A stretch of DNA of 64,000 nucleotides, taken from contig NZ_JAPDDS010000003.1 in NCBI RefSeq assembly GCF_025950085.1, positions 310,001 through 374,000 of the forward strand, read 5' to 3'. The translations under genes and the position numbers were made by a program. Every line of letters starts with the position of its first letter. Position 1 is the stretch's first letter. Below, piece by piece: positions 8,616 to 15,968 of the stretch. The DNA is from Luteolibacter flavescens (GTDB lineage Bacteria > Verrucomicrobiota > Verrucomicrobiia > Verrucomicrobiales > Akkermansiaceae). The notes beneath the pieces were generated by a model. The model saw only the letters and a program-made list of their open reading frames with translations. It made no database searches and was not told the origin of the DNA.

Positions 8616-9428
8616 ATGAAATCCCGACACATCCTCGTCGCTGCCGCCCTGATCTCCGCTGCATCCGCTGCCGAAGGCTTCAAGGACACGCCGCTCATCC
8701 CCGGCTCCAAGTGGCACGTCCACGATCCGGATCGCCCGAAGCCGCCGGTGGTCACCCCCGGCAAGCAATTCAACCAACAGGCCGATGCGCCGAGCGACGC
8801 CGTGGTCCTCTTCAATGGCAAGGACTTCTCCAAGTGGCAGGGAGAACAGGGCGAAGTGAAGTGGAAGATCCAGGACGGCTACGCCGAAACCACCAAGACC
8901 GGCCGCATCCGCACGAAGGATGAATTCGGCGACTTCCAGCTTCACCTCGAGTTCGCCACCCCGGCCAAGGTCGAGGGCAACGGCCAAGGCCGCGGCAACA
9001 ACGGCGTGAACATCTTCGGCAAGTACGAGATCCAGGTGCTGGACTCCTACAACAACGAGACCTACGCCGACGGTCAGGCCTCCGCGATCTACGGCCAGAC
9101 CCCGCCAATGGTGAATGCCTCGCGCCCGCCCGGCGAATGGCAGACCTACGACATCATTTTCGAAGGCCCACGCTGGGACGCCGAGGGCAAGCTGCTCAAG
9201 AAAGCCTACATCACCGTGCTGCACAATGGCGTGCTGGTGCACCACCGCCGCGAACTCCACGGCGACACCCGCTACCGCGGCGTGGGCAACTACGACAAGC
9301 CGCACCCGACCAAGGGCTTCATCGAGCTCTATGAGCACGGAAACCCCGTCCGCTTCCGCAATATCTGGATCCGCGAGGTGAAGATCCCGACGCCCGAGGA
9401 CCTCGGGATGACGCCGGAGGCGAAGTAA
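8616..9428 (+). CDS. DUF1080 (3-keto-disaccharide hydrolase family) secreted protein
   Basis: This 270-residue protein has a signal peptide (about residues 1-18) and a DUF1080 domain. That domain is a concanavalin-like jelly roll, recognised by VVLFNGKDFSKWQG, WKIQDGYAETTKTGRIRTKDEFGDFQLHLEF and GNNGVNIFGKYEIQVLDSY. The family is greatly expanded in Verrucomicrobiota and Planctomycetota, and characterised members hydrolyse 3-keto-glycosides. The protein should act on sugars in the periplasm or outside. The C-terminal RNIWIREV is the usual family ending. It stands alone between two terminators. Confidence 0.92.
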   Translation: MKSRHILVAAALISAASAAEGFKDTPLIPGSKWHVHDPDRPKPPVVTPGKQFNQQADAPSDAVVLFNGKDFSKWQGEQGEVKWKIQDGYAETTKTGRIRTKDEFGDFQLHLEFATPAKVEGNGQGRGNNGVNIFGKYEIQVLDSYNNETYADGQASAIYGQTPPMVNASRPPGEWQTYDIIFEGPRWDAEGKLLKKAYITVLHNGVLVHHRRELHGDTRYRGVGNYDKPHPTKGFIELYEHGNPVRFRNIWIREVKIPTPEDLGMTPEAK

Positions 9429-9440
9429 TTGCGTATTTTC

Positions 9441-9472
9441 CCGCCCGGGAGGCTGGCTTCCCGGGCGGTTTT
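9441..9472 (+). terminator. Rho-independent terminator after the DUF1080 gene
   Basis: A perfect 10-bp stem (CCGCCCGGGA / TCCCGGGCGG) with an 8-base loop is followed by TTTT. It begins 12 bp after the stop codon. Confidence 0.92.
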
Positions 9473-9564
9473 CGCTCCGTGCAATCCTTATCTTTCACCG
9501 CCTTCGTGACATCGGGGTTGCGGGGTTGGGGCTATTGTGAAATTTTTCACAAGCCCAAGGCGCC

Positions 9565-10572
9565 ATGAGTATCAGCACCGTCCCACAGGGCCGCAGCGAG
9601 CGGTTTCCCTTCGAACTTGTCCGGCCCCAGTTGGAAAAGGTGGAAGCCTCCATCCGCGATCAGATCCGCGCCTTCGATCCCGCGGTGGAGCCCTACGTCA
9701 GCTACGTCTGCAATACCTCGGGCAAGCGCATCCGCCCCGCCCTCTCGATCCTCACCGGCGGCGCGCTCGGCCAGGTGGACGAGGGTCACCTGAAGATCGG
9801 CGTCATCCTGGAGCTCATCCACATGGCGACGCTGGTGCATGACGACATCATCGACGGTGCCGTGACGCGCCGCATGATCCCGACGGCGAATGCCAAGTGG
9901 GGTGCGGGGCTTTCCGTGCTGCTCGGCGACGCGCTCTTCTCGCACGCGCTGCACCTCGCCACGGATTTCAATGACATCTCGATCTGCCGCAAGGTCGGCC
10001 ACGCCTCGCGCGAGGTCTGCCAAGGCGAGATCGTCCAGACCCAGCGCCGCTGGGACCTCACGCTGACGAAGGCGGACTACTTCCGCATCATCGAGATGAA
10101 GACCGGCGCGCTCTTCGCCGCCGCCACGGGCATCGCCGCCGCGCTCTCGGGAGCCGACGCCGAAACCGAGGCCCGCCTCTTCGACTACGGCATGAAGCTG
10201 GGCACGGCCTACCAGATCTACGACGACTGCCTGGACCTCGTGGGCAGCGAGGAAGACGTGGGCAAGACGCTCCGCACCGACCTCGAAAAGGGCAAGCTGA
10301 CCCTGCCCATCCTCAATCTCCTCGAAAGCGCCAGCGACTCGCAGCGCGCGAAGCTGAACAAGCGCATCATCGACCAGGAAGCGCTCGATCTCCCCGTGCT
10401 CGTCGGCATCGCCGAGTATGAGGGCGCGATCGAGTCCGCGGTGGACACCGCCTCGAACATGCTCGGCACCTGCCGCGACCACCTCGTCGGCCTGCCCGGC
10501 AGCGAGCACGTCGAGGCGCTGGAGCAGATCACGTGGTACCTCGCCGCGCTGCTCGAGAAGTGCCGCCGCTGA
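9565..10572 (+). CDS. Polyprenyl (long-chain prenyl) diphosphate synthase
   Basis: This 335-residue enzyme is an all-trans prenyl diphosphate synthase. It has GKRIRP near residue 52, the first Asp-rich motif VHDDIID near residue 92 and the second Asp-rich motif YQIYDDCLD near residue 217. The lengthening reaction adds isopentenyl diphosphate to an allylic diphosphate to make the side chain of menaquinone or ubiquinone. Chain length cannot be fixed from sequence alone. Family length is typical (320-340). The start is the ATG at 9565, and a terminator lies upstream, so the gene probably has its own promoter. Confidence 0.93.
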   Translation: MSISTVPQGRSERFPFELVRPQLEKVEASIRDQIRAFDPAVEPYVSYVCNTSGKRIRPALSILTGGALGQVDEGHLKIGVILELIHMATLVHDDIIDGAVTRRMIPTANAKWGAGLSVLLGDALFSHALHLATDFNDISICRKVGHASREVCQGEIVQTQRRWDLTLTKADYFRIIEMKTGALFAAATGIAAALSGADAETEARLFDYGMKLGTAYQIYDDCLDLVGSEEDVGKTLRTDLEKGKLTLPILNLLESASDSQRAKLNKRIIDQEALDLPVLVGIAEYEGAIESAVDTASNMLGTCRDHLVGLPGSEHVEALEQITWYLAALLEKCRR

Positions 10573-10586
10573 GCCGCCCTGCCATC

Positions 10587-11354
10587 TCACTTGCCCGCGG
10601 CCTTCGCATAGTCCGCGGGCAGCATGAAGGACCATCCCTCCGCCTTCAGGAACTCCACGATGGCGGAGAAGTCCGCGAATGCCGCCTCGCTGAAGAAGCC
10701 GGGGTGAAACTGGAAGGCGCAGGGCGTCAGTGAAGGATCGTCCTTCCGCTTTTCATACTCCTCCTTGAATTTCGCGAAGTTCGGCTTGCCGGTTCCGTCG
10801 TTCTCGCCGCGCAGGTGCATCGGCAGCAGGATCTTGCCTTCCAGCAGCTTTGCCGGCTCGGACTCCGGACGGCAGAAGAACAGCTTGAGCTGCGGGATTT
10901 CATTCAGCGCCTTCGCCGTGTCCGCGTCCATGTCATTGAAGGGTGTGCCGAAGGCGATGAAGGGCTTTCCGAGCGCAGCCTCCCCTGCCTCCTGGGTCTT
11001 CACCAGATGGGTCTTCTGGTGCTCGTAGCCCGAGCCGCTGAACTCCGACTTGTAGGCTCCGTTCTCATCCCAGCGCCGGTGGTCCCAGCCGTGGTTCCAG
11101 AACTCCACCTTGCCGGTGGCTTCCCATTTCTTCAGCCACTCGTCGTACTTCGCGTCCTGTTTCTCGAAGGAGTTTCCGATGACTCCGGCGGAGACCGGGA
11201 CGCCGTGCTTTTCCGCGAGCAGGAAGAAGCGCTCCCACTTCGCATTCACGCCGGTGACGTCGTCCGCCTTGATGATGGCGATGCGTTTTGTTTCGGCGGA
11301 GGCAGGAAGCGCGAAGGCTGCGAGGGCAAGCAGGAGGATTTTTTTCAGCGGCAT
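10587..11354 (-). CDS. Secreted polysaccharide deacetylase-like protein
   Basis: This 255-residue protein has a signal peptide (MPLKKILLLALAAFALPASA). Its fold appears related to NodB/polysaccharide deacetylases: IIKADDVTG near the N terminus supplies the Asp pair, EFWNHGWDHR supplies histidines, and FGTPFND and HPGFF follow. Metal-binding histidines in NHGWDH fit the family, although the HxxxH spacing is not exactly the canonical one. The substrate is unknown. A GTG at 11357 directly precedes the ATG; the ATG at 11354 is preferred. It is convergent with the prenyl synthase. Confidence 0.72.
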   Translation of the reverse strand: MPLKKILLLALAAFALPASAETKRIAIIKADDVTGVNAKWERFFLLAEKHGVPVSAGVIGNSFEKQDAKYDEWLKKWEATGKVEFWNHGWDHRRWDENGAYKSEFSGSGYEHQKTHLVKTQEAGEAALGKPFIAFGTPFNDMDADTAKALNEIPQLKLFFCRPESEPAKLLEGKILLPMHLRGENDGTGKPNFAKFKEEYEKRKDDPSLTPCAFQFHPGFFSEAAFADFSAIVEFLKAEGWSFMLPADYAKAAGK

Positions 11355-11500
11355 CACGGTGTATTGGCAGGGTGAATCCGGGCGTCCGGCTTGGTCACGG
11401 ACATCGGATCAATGAGTTTTATTCACGAAATGGAACAACGGCGAGCAAAGCGGACGACTTGCAAAAACTTCGCTTCAGATAGGCCGACCATCCGGGCAAT

Positions 11501-11516
11501 CTACTAAATATAGCGT
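11501..11516 (+). promoter_or_regulatory. Candidate NrdR box upstream of nrdR
   Basis: The core CTAAATATAG (11504-11513) matches the NrdR-box core CwAtATaTwG at nine of ten positions, within the near-palindrome CTACTAAATATAGCGTAG. It lies 63 bp upstream of the nrdR start and would allow autoregulation. Such boxes normally occur in pairs; I saw only one clear copy. Confidence 0.45.
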
Positions 11517-11579
11517 AGTTTTCAAATTGACCCTCCCACGTGTGGAAACTACGGTCCTCGCCATCGTTTTCTCGGCCTG

Positions 11580-12071
11580 ATGCGGTGTGTTCAATGCGGA
11601 TCTTTCAAAGACAAGGTGCTCGACTCGCGGATGTCGAAGGACGGCACCACGATCCGCCGCCGCCGCGAATGTCTCGGATGCAACTATCGCTATACCACCT
11701 ACGAACAGATCGAGCGCACCGAGCTGCGCGTGGTGAAGCGCGATGGAGCACGCGAGGCGGTGAACCGGGAGAAGATCATGAGCGGCCTGGTGAAAGCCTG
11801 CGAGAAGCGTCCCGTCTCGATGGATCGCCTCGACCGCGCCGTTGACGAAATCCTCACCGAACTTCACCAGGATCACGTATCAGAAGTGCCATCGTCCGTC
11901 ATCGGGGCCAAGGTGATGGACAAGCTCCACCAGATCGACCCCGTCGCCTACGTCCGCTACGTCTCGGTTTACCGCCAGTTCGAGGACGTCGGTGAATTCA
12001 TCCGTGAGATCCAGGCCCTGGAACGCCGCCCCTCCCGCGACCCCATGCAACGCCGCCTCTTCAAGGACTGA
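11580..12071 (+). CDS. nrdR: Transcriptional repressor NrdR
   Basis: This 163-residue protein is a full-length NrdR. It has an N-terminal zinc ribbon with Cys pairs in MRCVQCGS and RECLGCNYRYTTYE, then an ATP-cone domain beginning LRVVKRDGAREAVNREKIMSGLVKACEKRPV. NrdR senses ATP/dATP through the cone and represses ribonucleotide reductase genes. The RNR genes are not in this window. A candidate NrdR box lies upstream of its own gene. It is followed by an unknown gene and a HIT gene on the same strand. Confidence 0.97.
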   Translation: MRCVQCGSFKDKVLDSRMSKDGTTIRRRRECLGCNYRYTTYEQIERTELRVVKRDGAREAVNREKIMSGLVKACEKRPVSMDRLDRAVDEILTELHQDHVSEVPSSVIGAKVMDKLHQIDPVAYVRYVSVYRQFEDVGEFIREIQALERRPSRDPMQRRLFKD

Positions 12072-12145
12072 CCGCCCCTTTCCCACCCTGCTGTTTCACA
12101 ACCCTCAACCCCGCGCACACCCGCCACCCTTGATCCGAACCCACC

Positions 12146-12718
12146 GTGATTTCGCTCATCGGTAATCGCCCGGCCATCCAGGTCGGTCGTCATCAAGTGA
12201 TCCACTACGACACGTCGTGGCTGGGCACTGCATTGCGCCGTGCCGCCACTGCCGCCGATCGCCAGGATTTCCCCTTCGTGGACGAGATCCGCATGGGCAT
12301 CGAGCAATACCTTGAGACGAAGTGCCCGCTGCGGCTGCTGCCACTGTCGGACCTGTACGACCGCATGCGCCACATGCTGGTGCGCATCGGCTGCGAGACC
12401 ATCGCCGACAAGCTGGAGCCGCTGGCCCCGCCGGTGACGCTGTCGCTGCCACGCATCGCGAAGGAAGCGGGCAATGGCTTCGAGCTCGCCTTCTTCGGAG
12501 CGCTGCGCGAGGAACTGGCCCACCTGCGGACCGAGGGTGCCGAGGAAATCCGCTTCACAGGACTGCGCGAGTGTGCCCAGCTCCTGCGCGGCACGGAGAA
12601 GTGGGACAGCCACTGCGACCATCTGCTGCTGGAGATCCGCAATTTCCTCGATAACGTAGATCGCGAGCGCCAGCGCTTCCTGCGGCCGATGCGGCTGCGG
12701 CTCGAGGGCGACCGCTAG
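12146..12718 (+). CDS. Conserved hypothetical protein
   Basis: This 190-residue cytoplasmic protein starts at a GTG 74 bp after nrdR. It has no signal peptide or membrane helix and no catalytic motif I recognise. It is helical and rich in Arg/Glu/Leu, with RRAATAADRQDFPFVDEIRMGIEQYLETKC in the first third. Its position between nrdR and the HIT gene, with 17 bp to the latter, suggests co-transcription with both. The first residues might form a small cone-like or regulatory domain, but this is a guess. The function is unknown. Confidence 0.75.
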   Translation: MISLIGNRPAIQVGRHQVIHYDTSWLGTALRRAATAADRQDFPFVDEIRMGIEQYLETKCPLRLLPLSDLYDRMRHMLVRIGCETIADKLEPLAPPVTLSLPRIAKEAGNGFELAFFGALREELAHLRTEGAEEIRFTGLRECAQLLRGTEKWDSHCDHLLLEIRNFLDNVDRERQRFLRPMRLRLEGDR

Positions 12719-12735
12719 ACCCGCTTTCTTCCACC

Positions 12736-13080
12736 ATGGAAAAGACCCTGTTTCAGAAGATCTGCGACCGCGAGATCCCCGGAACCATCGTTCACGAGGA
12801 CGACCTCTGCGTGTGCTTCCACGACATCAACCGCGGGGCCCCGATGCACCTGCTGCTGGTGCCGCGCAAGCCGATCCCACGGATCGCGGAAGCGGCCGCG
12901 GAGGACCAGGCGCTGCTCGGCCACATGCTGCTGACCGCACCAAAGATCGCACGCGAGCAGGGCTTCGCCGAGGACGGCTTCCGTCTGGTGATCAACTGCG
13001 GGAAGAACGGCGGCGAGACCGTGCCACACCTGCACATCCACATCCTCGGTGGCCGGCAGATGGAGTGGCCGCCGGGCTAG
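12736..13080 (+). CDS. HIT family nucleotide-binding protein (HinT-like)
   Basis: This 114-residue protein has the histidine triad HLHIHIL (His98, His100, His102) close to its C terminus and the family ending EWPPG. The N-terminal half shows DLCVCFHDINRGAPMHLLLVPRKPI, typical of HinT/PKCI proteins. These are purine nucleoside phosphoramidases or AMP-lysine hydrolases. The 3' 146 bp (residues 67 to stop) are duplicated about 800 bp downstream at 13736-13881, beyond an immunity gene. This copy is complete, so the gene should be functional. Confidence 0.94.
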   Translation: MEKTLFQKICDREIPGTIVHEDDLCVCFHDINRGAPMHLLLVPRKPIPRIAEAAAEDQALLGHMLLTAPKIAREQGFAEDGFRLVINCGKNGGETVPHLHIHILGGRQMEWPPG

Positions 13081-13163
13081 GAATTCAGCGGCTGGGTGCG
13101 CGGGATTTCACTTCGCCAGTAACGTCGTGTATGCTTGGAACCACTTATTGTGAGGCTTCCGCT

Positions 13164-13673
13164 TCACTCTCCCGAATCCAGCCTGCTCAGTCGGAAGATC
13201 GTCGCCCCAACTGTCTCACTTTCGGCGTATCCTGCTTCAACCCTGTATTTCCCGGGCTTGAGGAATACGTCGATCTTCGGTTGGCCATCGCCATCGAAGC
13301 CGCATGAATCCATGATGCGAATGGCAGTATCATCGAGATTCATTTCCAGTCTTTCCTCCCAAATTTCAGTTTCAGCAACGGCAGCGACGAAATCCAGAAG
13401 TTGCTCAAGTGAGTCGGCAAAGTCGCACTGGATGACCAGCCCACCGGTATGGAAAGGAACCCAATTCAGGTCGTGAGGAACATCGGAAATCCGGAGCACC
13501 TCAATCCCCCTGAACGGAATCAGGCTCATGAACGAAGTGCCGGTGCCTTTGCAAACCTCTCCATAGAGACCTTGGTCAGTATCCGGCCGATCCCCCAAAG
13601 CTTCACTCCATTCTCCGGCCAACCGATGGGGCAGGAGAATGAATGGCCCACCAAAGCTCGTAGCCGTTTTCAT
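13164..13673 (-). CDS. Imm21-like immunity protein (orphan)
   Basis: This 169-residue protein begins MKTATSFGGPFILLPHRLAGEW, matching the start of Imm21 family immunity proteins (SxGGPLILLP...W). Later it has GGLVIQCDFADSLEQLLDFV followed by WEERLEMNL, at the positions of the conserved (V/R)W-(Y/D)ADSEE and W(E) features. Imm21 proteins normally neutralise polymorphic toxins delivered by contact-dependent systems. No toxin is visible here, so it is an orphan immunity gene. Its base composition is visibly lower in GC than the neighbours. The frame stays open upstream to 13844, but that part is antisense to the HIT fragment, so the ATG at 13673 is chosen. The family call comes from memory of the pattern. 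Confidence 0.68.
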   Translation of the reverse strand: MKTATSFGGPFILLPHRLAGEWSEALGDRPDTDQGLYGEVCKGTGTSFMSLIPFRGIEVLRISDVPHDLNWVPFHTGGLVIQCDFADSLEQLLDFVAAVAETEIWEERLEMNLDDTAIRIMDSCGFDGDGQPKIDVFLKPGKYRVEAGYAESETVGATIFRLSRLDSGE

Positions 13674-13735
13674 TTTACCAGATGAAACATGGCGGATGAA
13701 AGATCGGTCAAGGCAGGAAGAGGCAGGAATTCTAC

Positions 13736-13881
13736 CCGCGCCGAAGATCGCACGCGAGCAGGGCTTCGCCGAGGACGGCTTCCGTCTGGTGATCAACTGC
13801 GGGAAGAACGGCGGCGAGACCGTGCCGCACCTGCACATCCACATCCTGGCCGGCCGGCAGCTCGAGTGGCCGCCGGGCTAG
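13736..13881 (+). pseudogene. Duplicated 3' end of the HIT gene
   Basis: These 146 bases match 12935-13080 at 138 positions, counted by eye, and include the stop codon. Translated, they give the last 48 residues of the HIT protein with two changes (Gly to Ala, Met to Leu near the end). No start or N-terminal half is present. The direct repeats bracket the Imm21-like gene. The divergence suggests that one copy came from a related strain and is not a very recent tandem duplication. Confidence 0.9.
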
Positions 13882-13908
13882 GCCACAAGAGCTGGGCATT
13901 CCGTAAAA

Positions 13909-13973
13909 GTGGCTTCGGCATCCTGCCGCAAGCCCCTCCCATCCAAAGGCTTGCGGCAGGATGCCGCAGCCAC
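13909..13973. repeat. REP-like palindromic element, family A (complete copy)
   Basis: Two 26-base arms (13909-13934 and 13948-13973) are inverse complements except for one base, separated by a 13-base loop. The core of the right arm is GGCAGGATGCCGCAGCCAC. Very similar arms occur at 44255-44321 and 48738-48763. It could also act as a bidirectional hairpin between the HIT fragment and rimK. Confidence 0.85.
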
Positions 13974-13978
13974 GCTTC

Positions 13979-14884
13979 TTACTTGTCCGTCGGCTTCGGT
14001 GGCTTGGGGCGTTTCACGGCGGCCTTTTCGATGAAGTCGATGACCATGTCGGCCACCGGCTTGCCGGAGGACTTCTCGATCCCCTCCAGACCCGGCGAGG
14101 AATTCACTTCCATCACCACCGGCCCGTGATTTGAGCGAAGCAGGTCCACACCCGCGAAATTCAGGCCCATGATTTTGGCGGCGCGGATCGCGACAGAGCG
14201 CTCCTCGGGAGTGATCTTCACCTTTTCGGCGGTGCCGCCGCGGTGGAGGTTCGAGCGGAATTCGCCCTCGGCAGCCTGGCGCTTCATCGAGGCGACCACC
14301 TTGCCATCCACGACGATGCAGCGGATGTCCGCGCCCTTGGCCTCCTTGATGAATTCCTGCACGAGGATATCGGCGCGCAGCCCCTTGAAGGCATCGATCA
14401 CCGACTCGGCGGCGTTGGTCGTTTCAGCCAGCACCACGCCGACGCCCTGGGTGCCCTCGAGCAGCTTGATGACCAGCGGGGCACCGCCGCACATCTTGAT
14501 CAGCTCGGAGGTGGCATCGGTGGAGTGAGCGAAGCCGGTGATGGGCAGGCCGACGCCCTTGCGAGCGAGGAGCTGCATGCTGCGCAGCTTGTCGCGCGAG
14601 CGGGCGATGGCCACCGAGTCATTCACGGTGAAAACGCCCATCATCTCGAATTGCCGCACCACGGCATTCCCGTAGAAGGTGTGGCTCGCCCCGATCCGAG
14701 GGATCACGGCATCGGCGGTGAGTTCCTCGCCCTCGATGAAGATCTTCGGCTTGTGAGCCGTGATGTTCATGTAGCAGCGCAGGTAATCGATGACCCTCAC
14801 ATCATGCCCGCGCGCCTCGGCGGCTTTGACCAGGGCATCGGTGCTGTAGAGACTCGCATTGCGGGAGAGAACGAGGATTTTCAT
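13979..14884 (-). CDS. rimK: RimK family alpha-L-glutamate ligase
   Basis: This 301-residue ATP-grasp ligase has the N-terminal pre-ATP-grasp domain ([29 protein letters not shown]), then [19 protein letters not shown]. The ATP-grasp core includes [41 protein letters not shown] and [13 protein letters not shown]. coli RimK adds glutamates to the C terminus of ribosomal protein S6; related enzymes build other glutamate tails. The start ATG overlaps the stop of the upstream protease gene by 4 bp (14881-14884), so the two are translationally coupled. Confidence 0.93.
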   Translation of the reverse strand: MKILVLSRNASLYSTDALVKAAEARGHDVRVIDYLRCYMNITAHKPKIFIEGEELTADAVIPRIGASHTFYGNAVVRQFEMMGVFTVNDSVAIARSRDKLRSMQLLARKGVGLPITGFAHSTDATSELIKMCGGAPLVIKLLEGTQGVGVVLAETTNAAESVIDAFKGLRADILVQEFIKEAKGADIRCIVVDGKVVASMKRQAAEGEFRSNLHRGGTAEKVKITPEERSVAIRAAKIMGLNFAGVDLLRSNHGPVVMEVNSSPGLEGIEKSSGKPVADMVIDFIEKAAVKRPKPPKPTDK

Positions 14885-15462
14885 GGTCGGCAGATGCCGG
14901 GAAATTGCGATTCAAGTTCGCGGAGCGCACCCATCAGATGGTGACCCAGCGGGTCAATGAGAAAAAATCCGGCCAGCGCCCGGCGGCCCAGAAGCACGGG
15001 ACATTTCATCTTCCCACGGTGTGCCAAGGTCAGCCGGATCTTCCATGTAAACCCGCCGGGAAGCACGGCATCCGTCTCGATGTAGAGTCGTTTCCGAGCC
15101 ACTCCGGTGGAGCTTTTCACCCGTCCGGACCCCGCCACGGGAGCCTCGCAGGTGATCATCCGACCGTAGTGATCCCGCGTGACGAAACGGACACGCGAGC
15201 CATCCCCGATGAGCTCGATATCCTCCGCATGCATGGAGGAAGTGCGCGCGCCGGTGTCTGTCTTGGCATGCAGCGGCCCCACACCGATCTCCGGCAGCGC
15301 CAGCCACTCCAGCCGCCCCAGCACCAGCCGCGGCATGCCCACCTGCTTCCACGGCAGCCCGATCTCCCGCGCGAGCTGGCCGGACGGGGTGTCGACTCGC
15401 TGCGGCACGGCAGTGTAGCTGCGGGGCTTGCGTTTCACGGATCGTCTATCGGTATGGGACAT
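14881..15462 (-). CDS. RimB-like retropepsin (ATP-dependent zinc protease family)
   Basis: This 193-residue protein belongs to the family named ATP-dependent zinc protease or RimK/LysX-associated protease. It carries the aspartyl protease signature [12 protein letters not shown] with Asp69, and later the family marker [10 protein letters not shown]. By published work on RimB, this family trims the glutamate tail that RimK adds. The gene directly precedes rimK on the same strand and overlaps it by 4 bp. The frame is open upstream to 15657, but the ATG at 15462 gives the family-like start. Its first 28 bp overlap the end of the small AbrB-like gene. Confidence 0.85.
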   Translation of the reverse strand: MSHTDRRSVKRKPRSYTAVPQRVDTPSGQLAREIGLPWKQVGMPRLVLGRLEWLALPEIGVGPLHAKTDTGARTSSMHAEDIELIGDGSRVRFVTRDHYGRMITCEAPVAGSGRVKSSTGVARKRLYIETDAVLPGGFTWKIRLTLAHRGKMKCPVLLGRRALAGFFLIDPLGHHLMGALRELESQFPGICRP

Positions 15463-15638
15463 TCCGCCAAGATCTCCAACCAATCCTGCCCGGTGGTAGA
15501 CCTGCGAAAAATGATGGCATCCTCTTCCGCATCGTAGCTCACATGAAATTCGTCGCCCGGCCTCGCGGCGGCCTGTGACAGAGGCACCGCAAGCCTGTGC
15601 TTCGCATCCATGGTGACGATCACGAAAAAATGATCCAA
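15435..15638 (-). CDS. SpoVT/AbrB-fold small DNA-binding protein (putative antitoxin)
   Basis: This 67-residue protein contains VIVTMDAKHRLAVPLSQAAARPGDEFHVSYDAEEDAIIFRR, the swapped-hairpin AbrB/MazE pattern (VTMDxKxRLxVP...). Such proteins are usually antitoxins or small regulators. The first possible start is TTG at 15638; a GTG at 15623 gives a tidier start. The C terminus seems short (ending CPIPIDDP). No toxin gene is adjacent; the next genes are a RimB-like protease and a second AbrB-like protein. It may be an orphan regulator. Confidence 0.65.
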   Translation of the reverse strand: MDHFFVIVTMDAKHRLAVPLSQAAARPGDEFHVSYDAEEDAIIFRRSTTGQDWLEILAECPIPIDDP

Positions 15639-15700
15639 CAGATCGAATCACCGTCAAGCCTGCGAGCTTCCTCGAGATCGCCCGGGCACTGCCAAACCCG

Positions 15701-15919
15701 TCACCTCATTCGTCTTGTCCGCGAACTCGACGGACTTCCCATCTTCCGACCCAAGTCCGCAGCCACGCTCGCAAACGTGCCGGTCTTGGCTGAAAGCAGC
15801 ACCCGGCCATCCGGCTCGATCTCGTAAACAAGCCGGACATCGGGACGCAGCCCCAGAGCCTCGATCACCGCTTGCGGGATGGTCGTCTGATTCCTGCTGC
15901 GGAGAATGGAAAACGTCAC
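15701..15919 (-). CDS. AbrB family putative antitoxin
   Basis: This 72-residue protein starts at a GTG and shows FSILRSRNQTTIPQAVIEALGLRPDVRLVYEIEPDGRVLLS, the AbrB/MazE fold with the typical 'xTxPxxVxxxLGLxxxxxLxYEI' pattern. The C-terminal dozen residues (SPSSSRTRRMR) look unrelated to the family and may result from a frameshift near 15730. No toxin follows in the 62-bp gap before the second AbrB-like gene. It may be a remnant of a toxin-antitoxin pair. Confidence 0.65.
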   Translation of the reverse strand: MTFSILRSRNQTTIPQAVIEALGLRPDVRLVYEIEPDGRVLLSAKTGTFASVAADLGRKMGSPSSSRTRRMR

Positions 15920-15968
15920 AGGGCAGAATTGCAGCGCTCGATATAGACATCAAGTCGCCAAAACAGTC

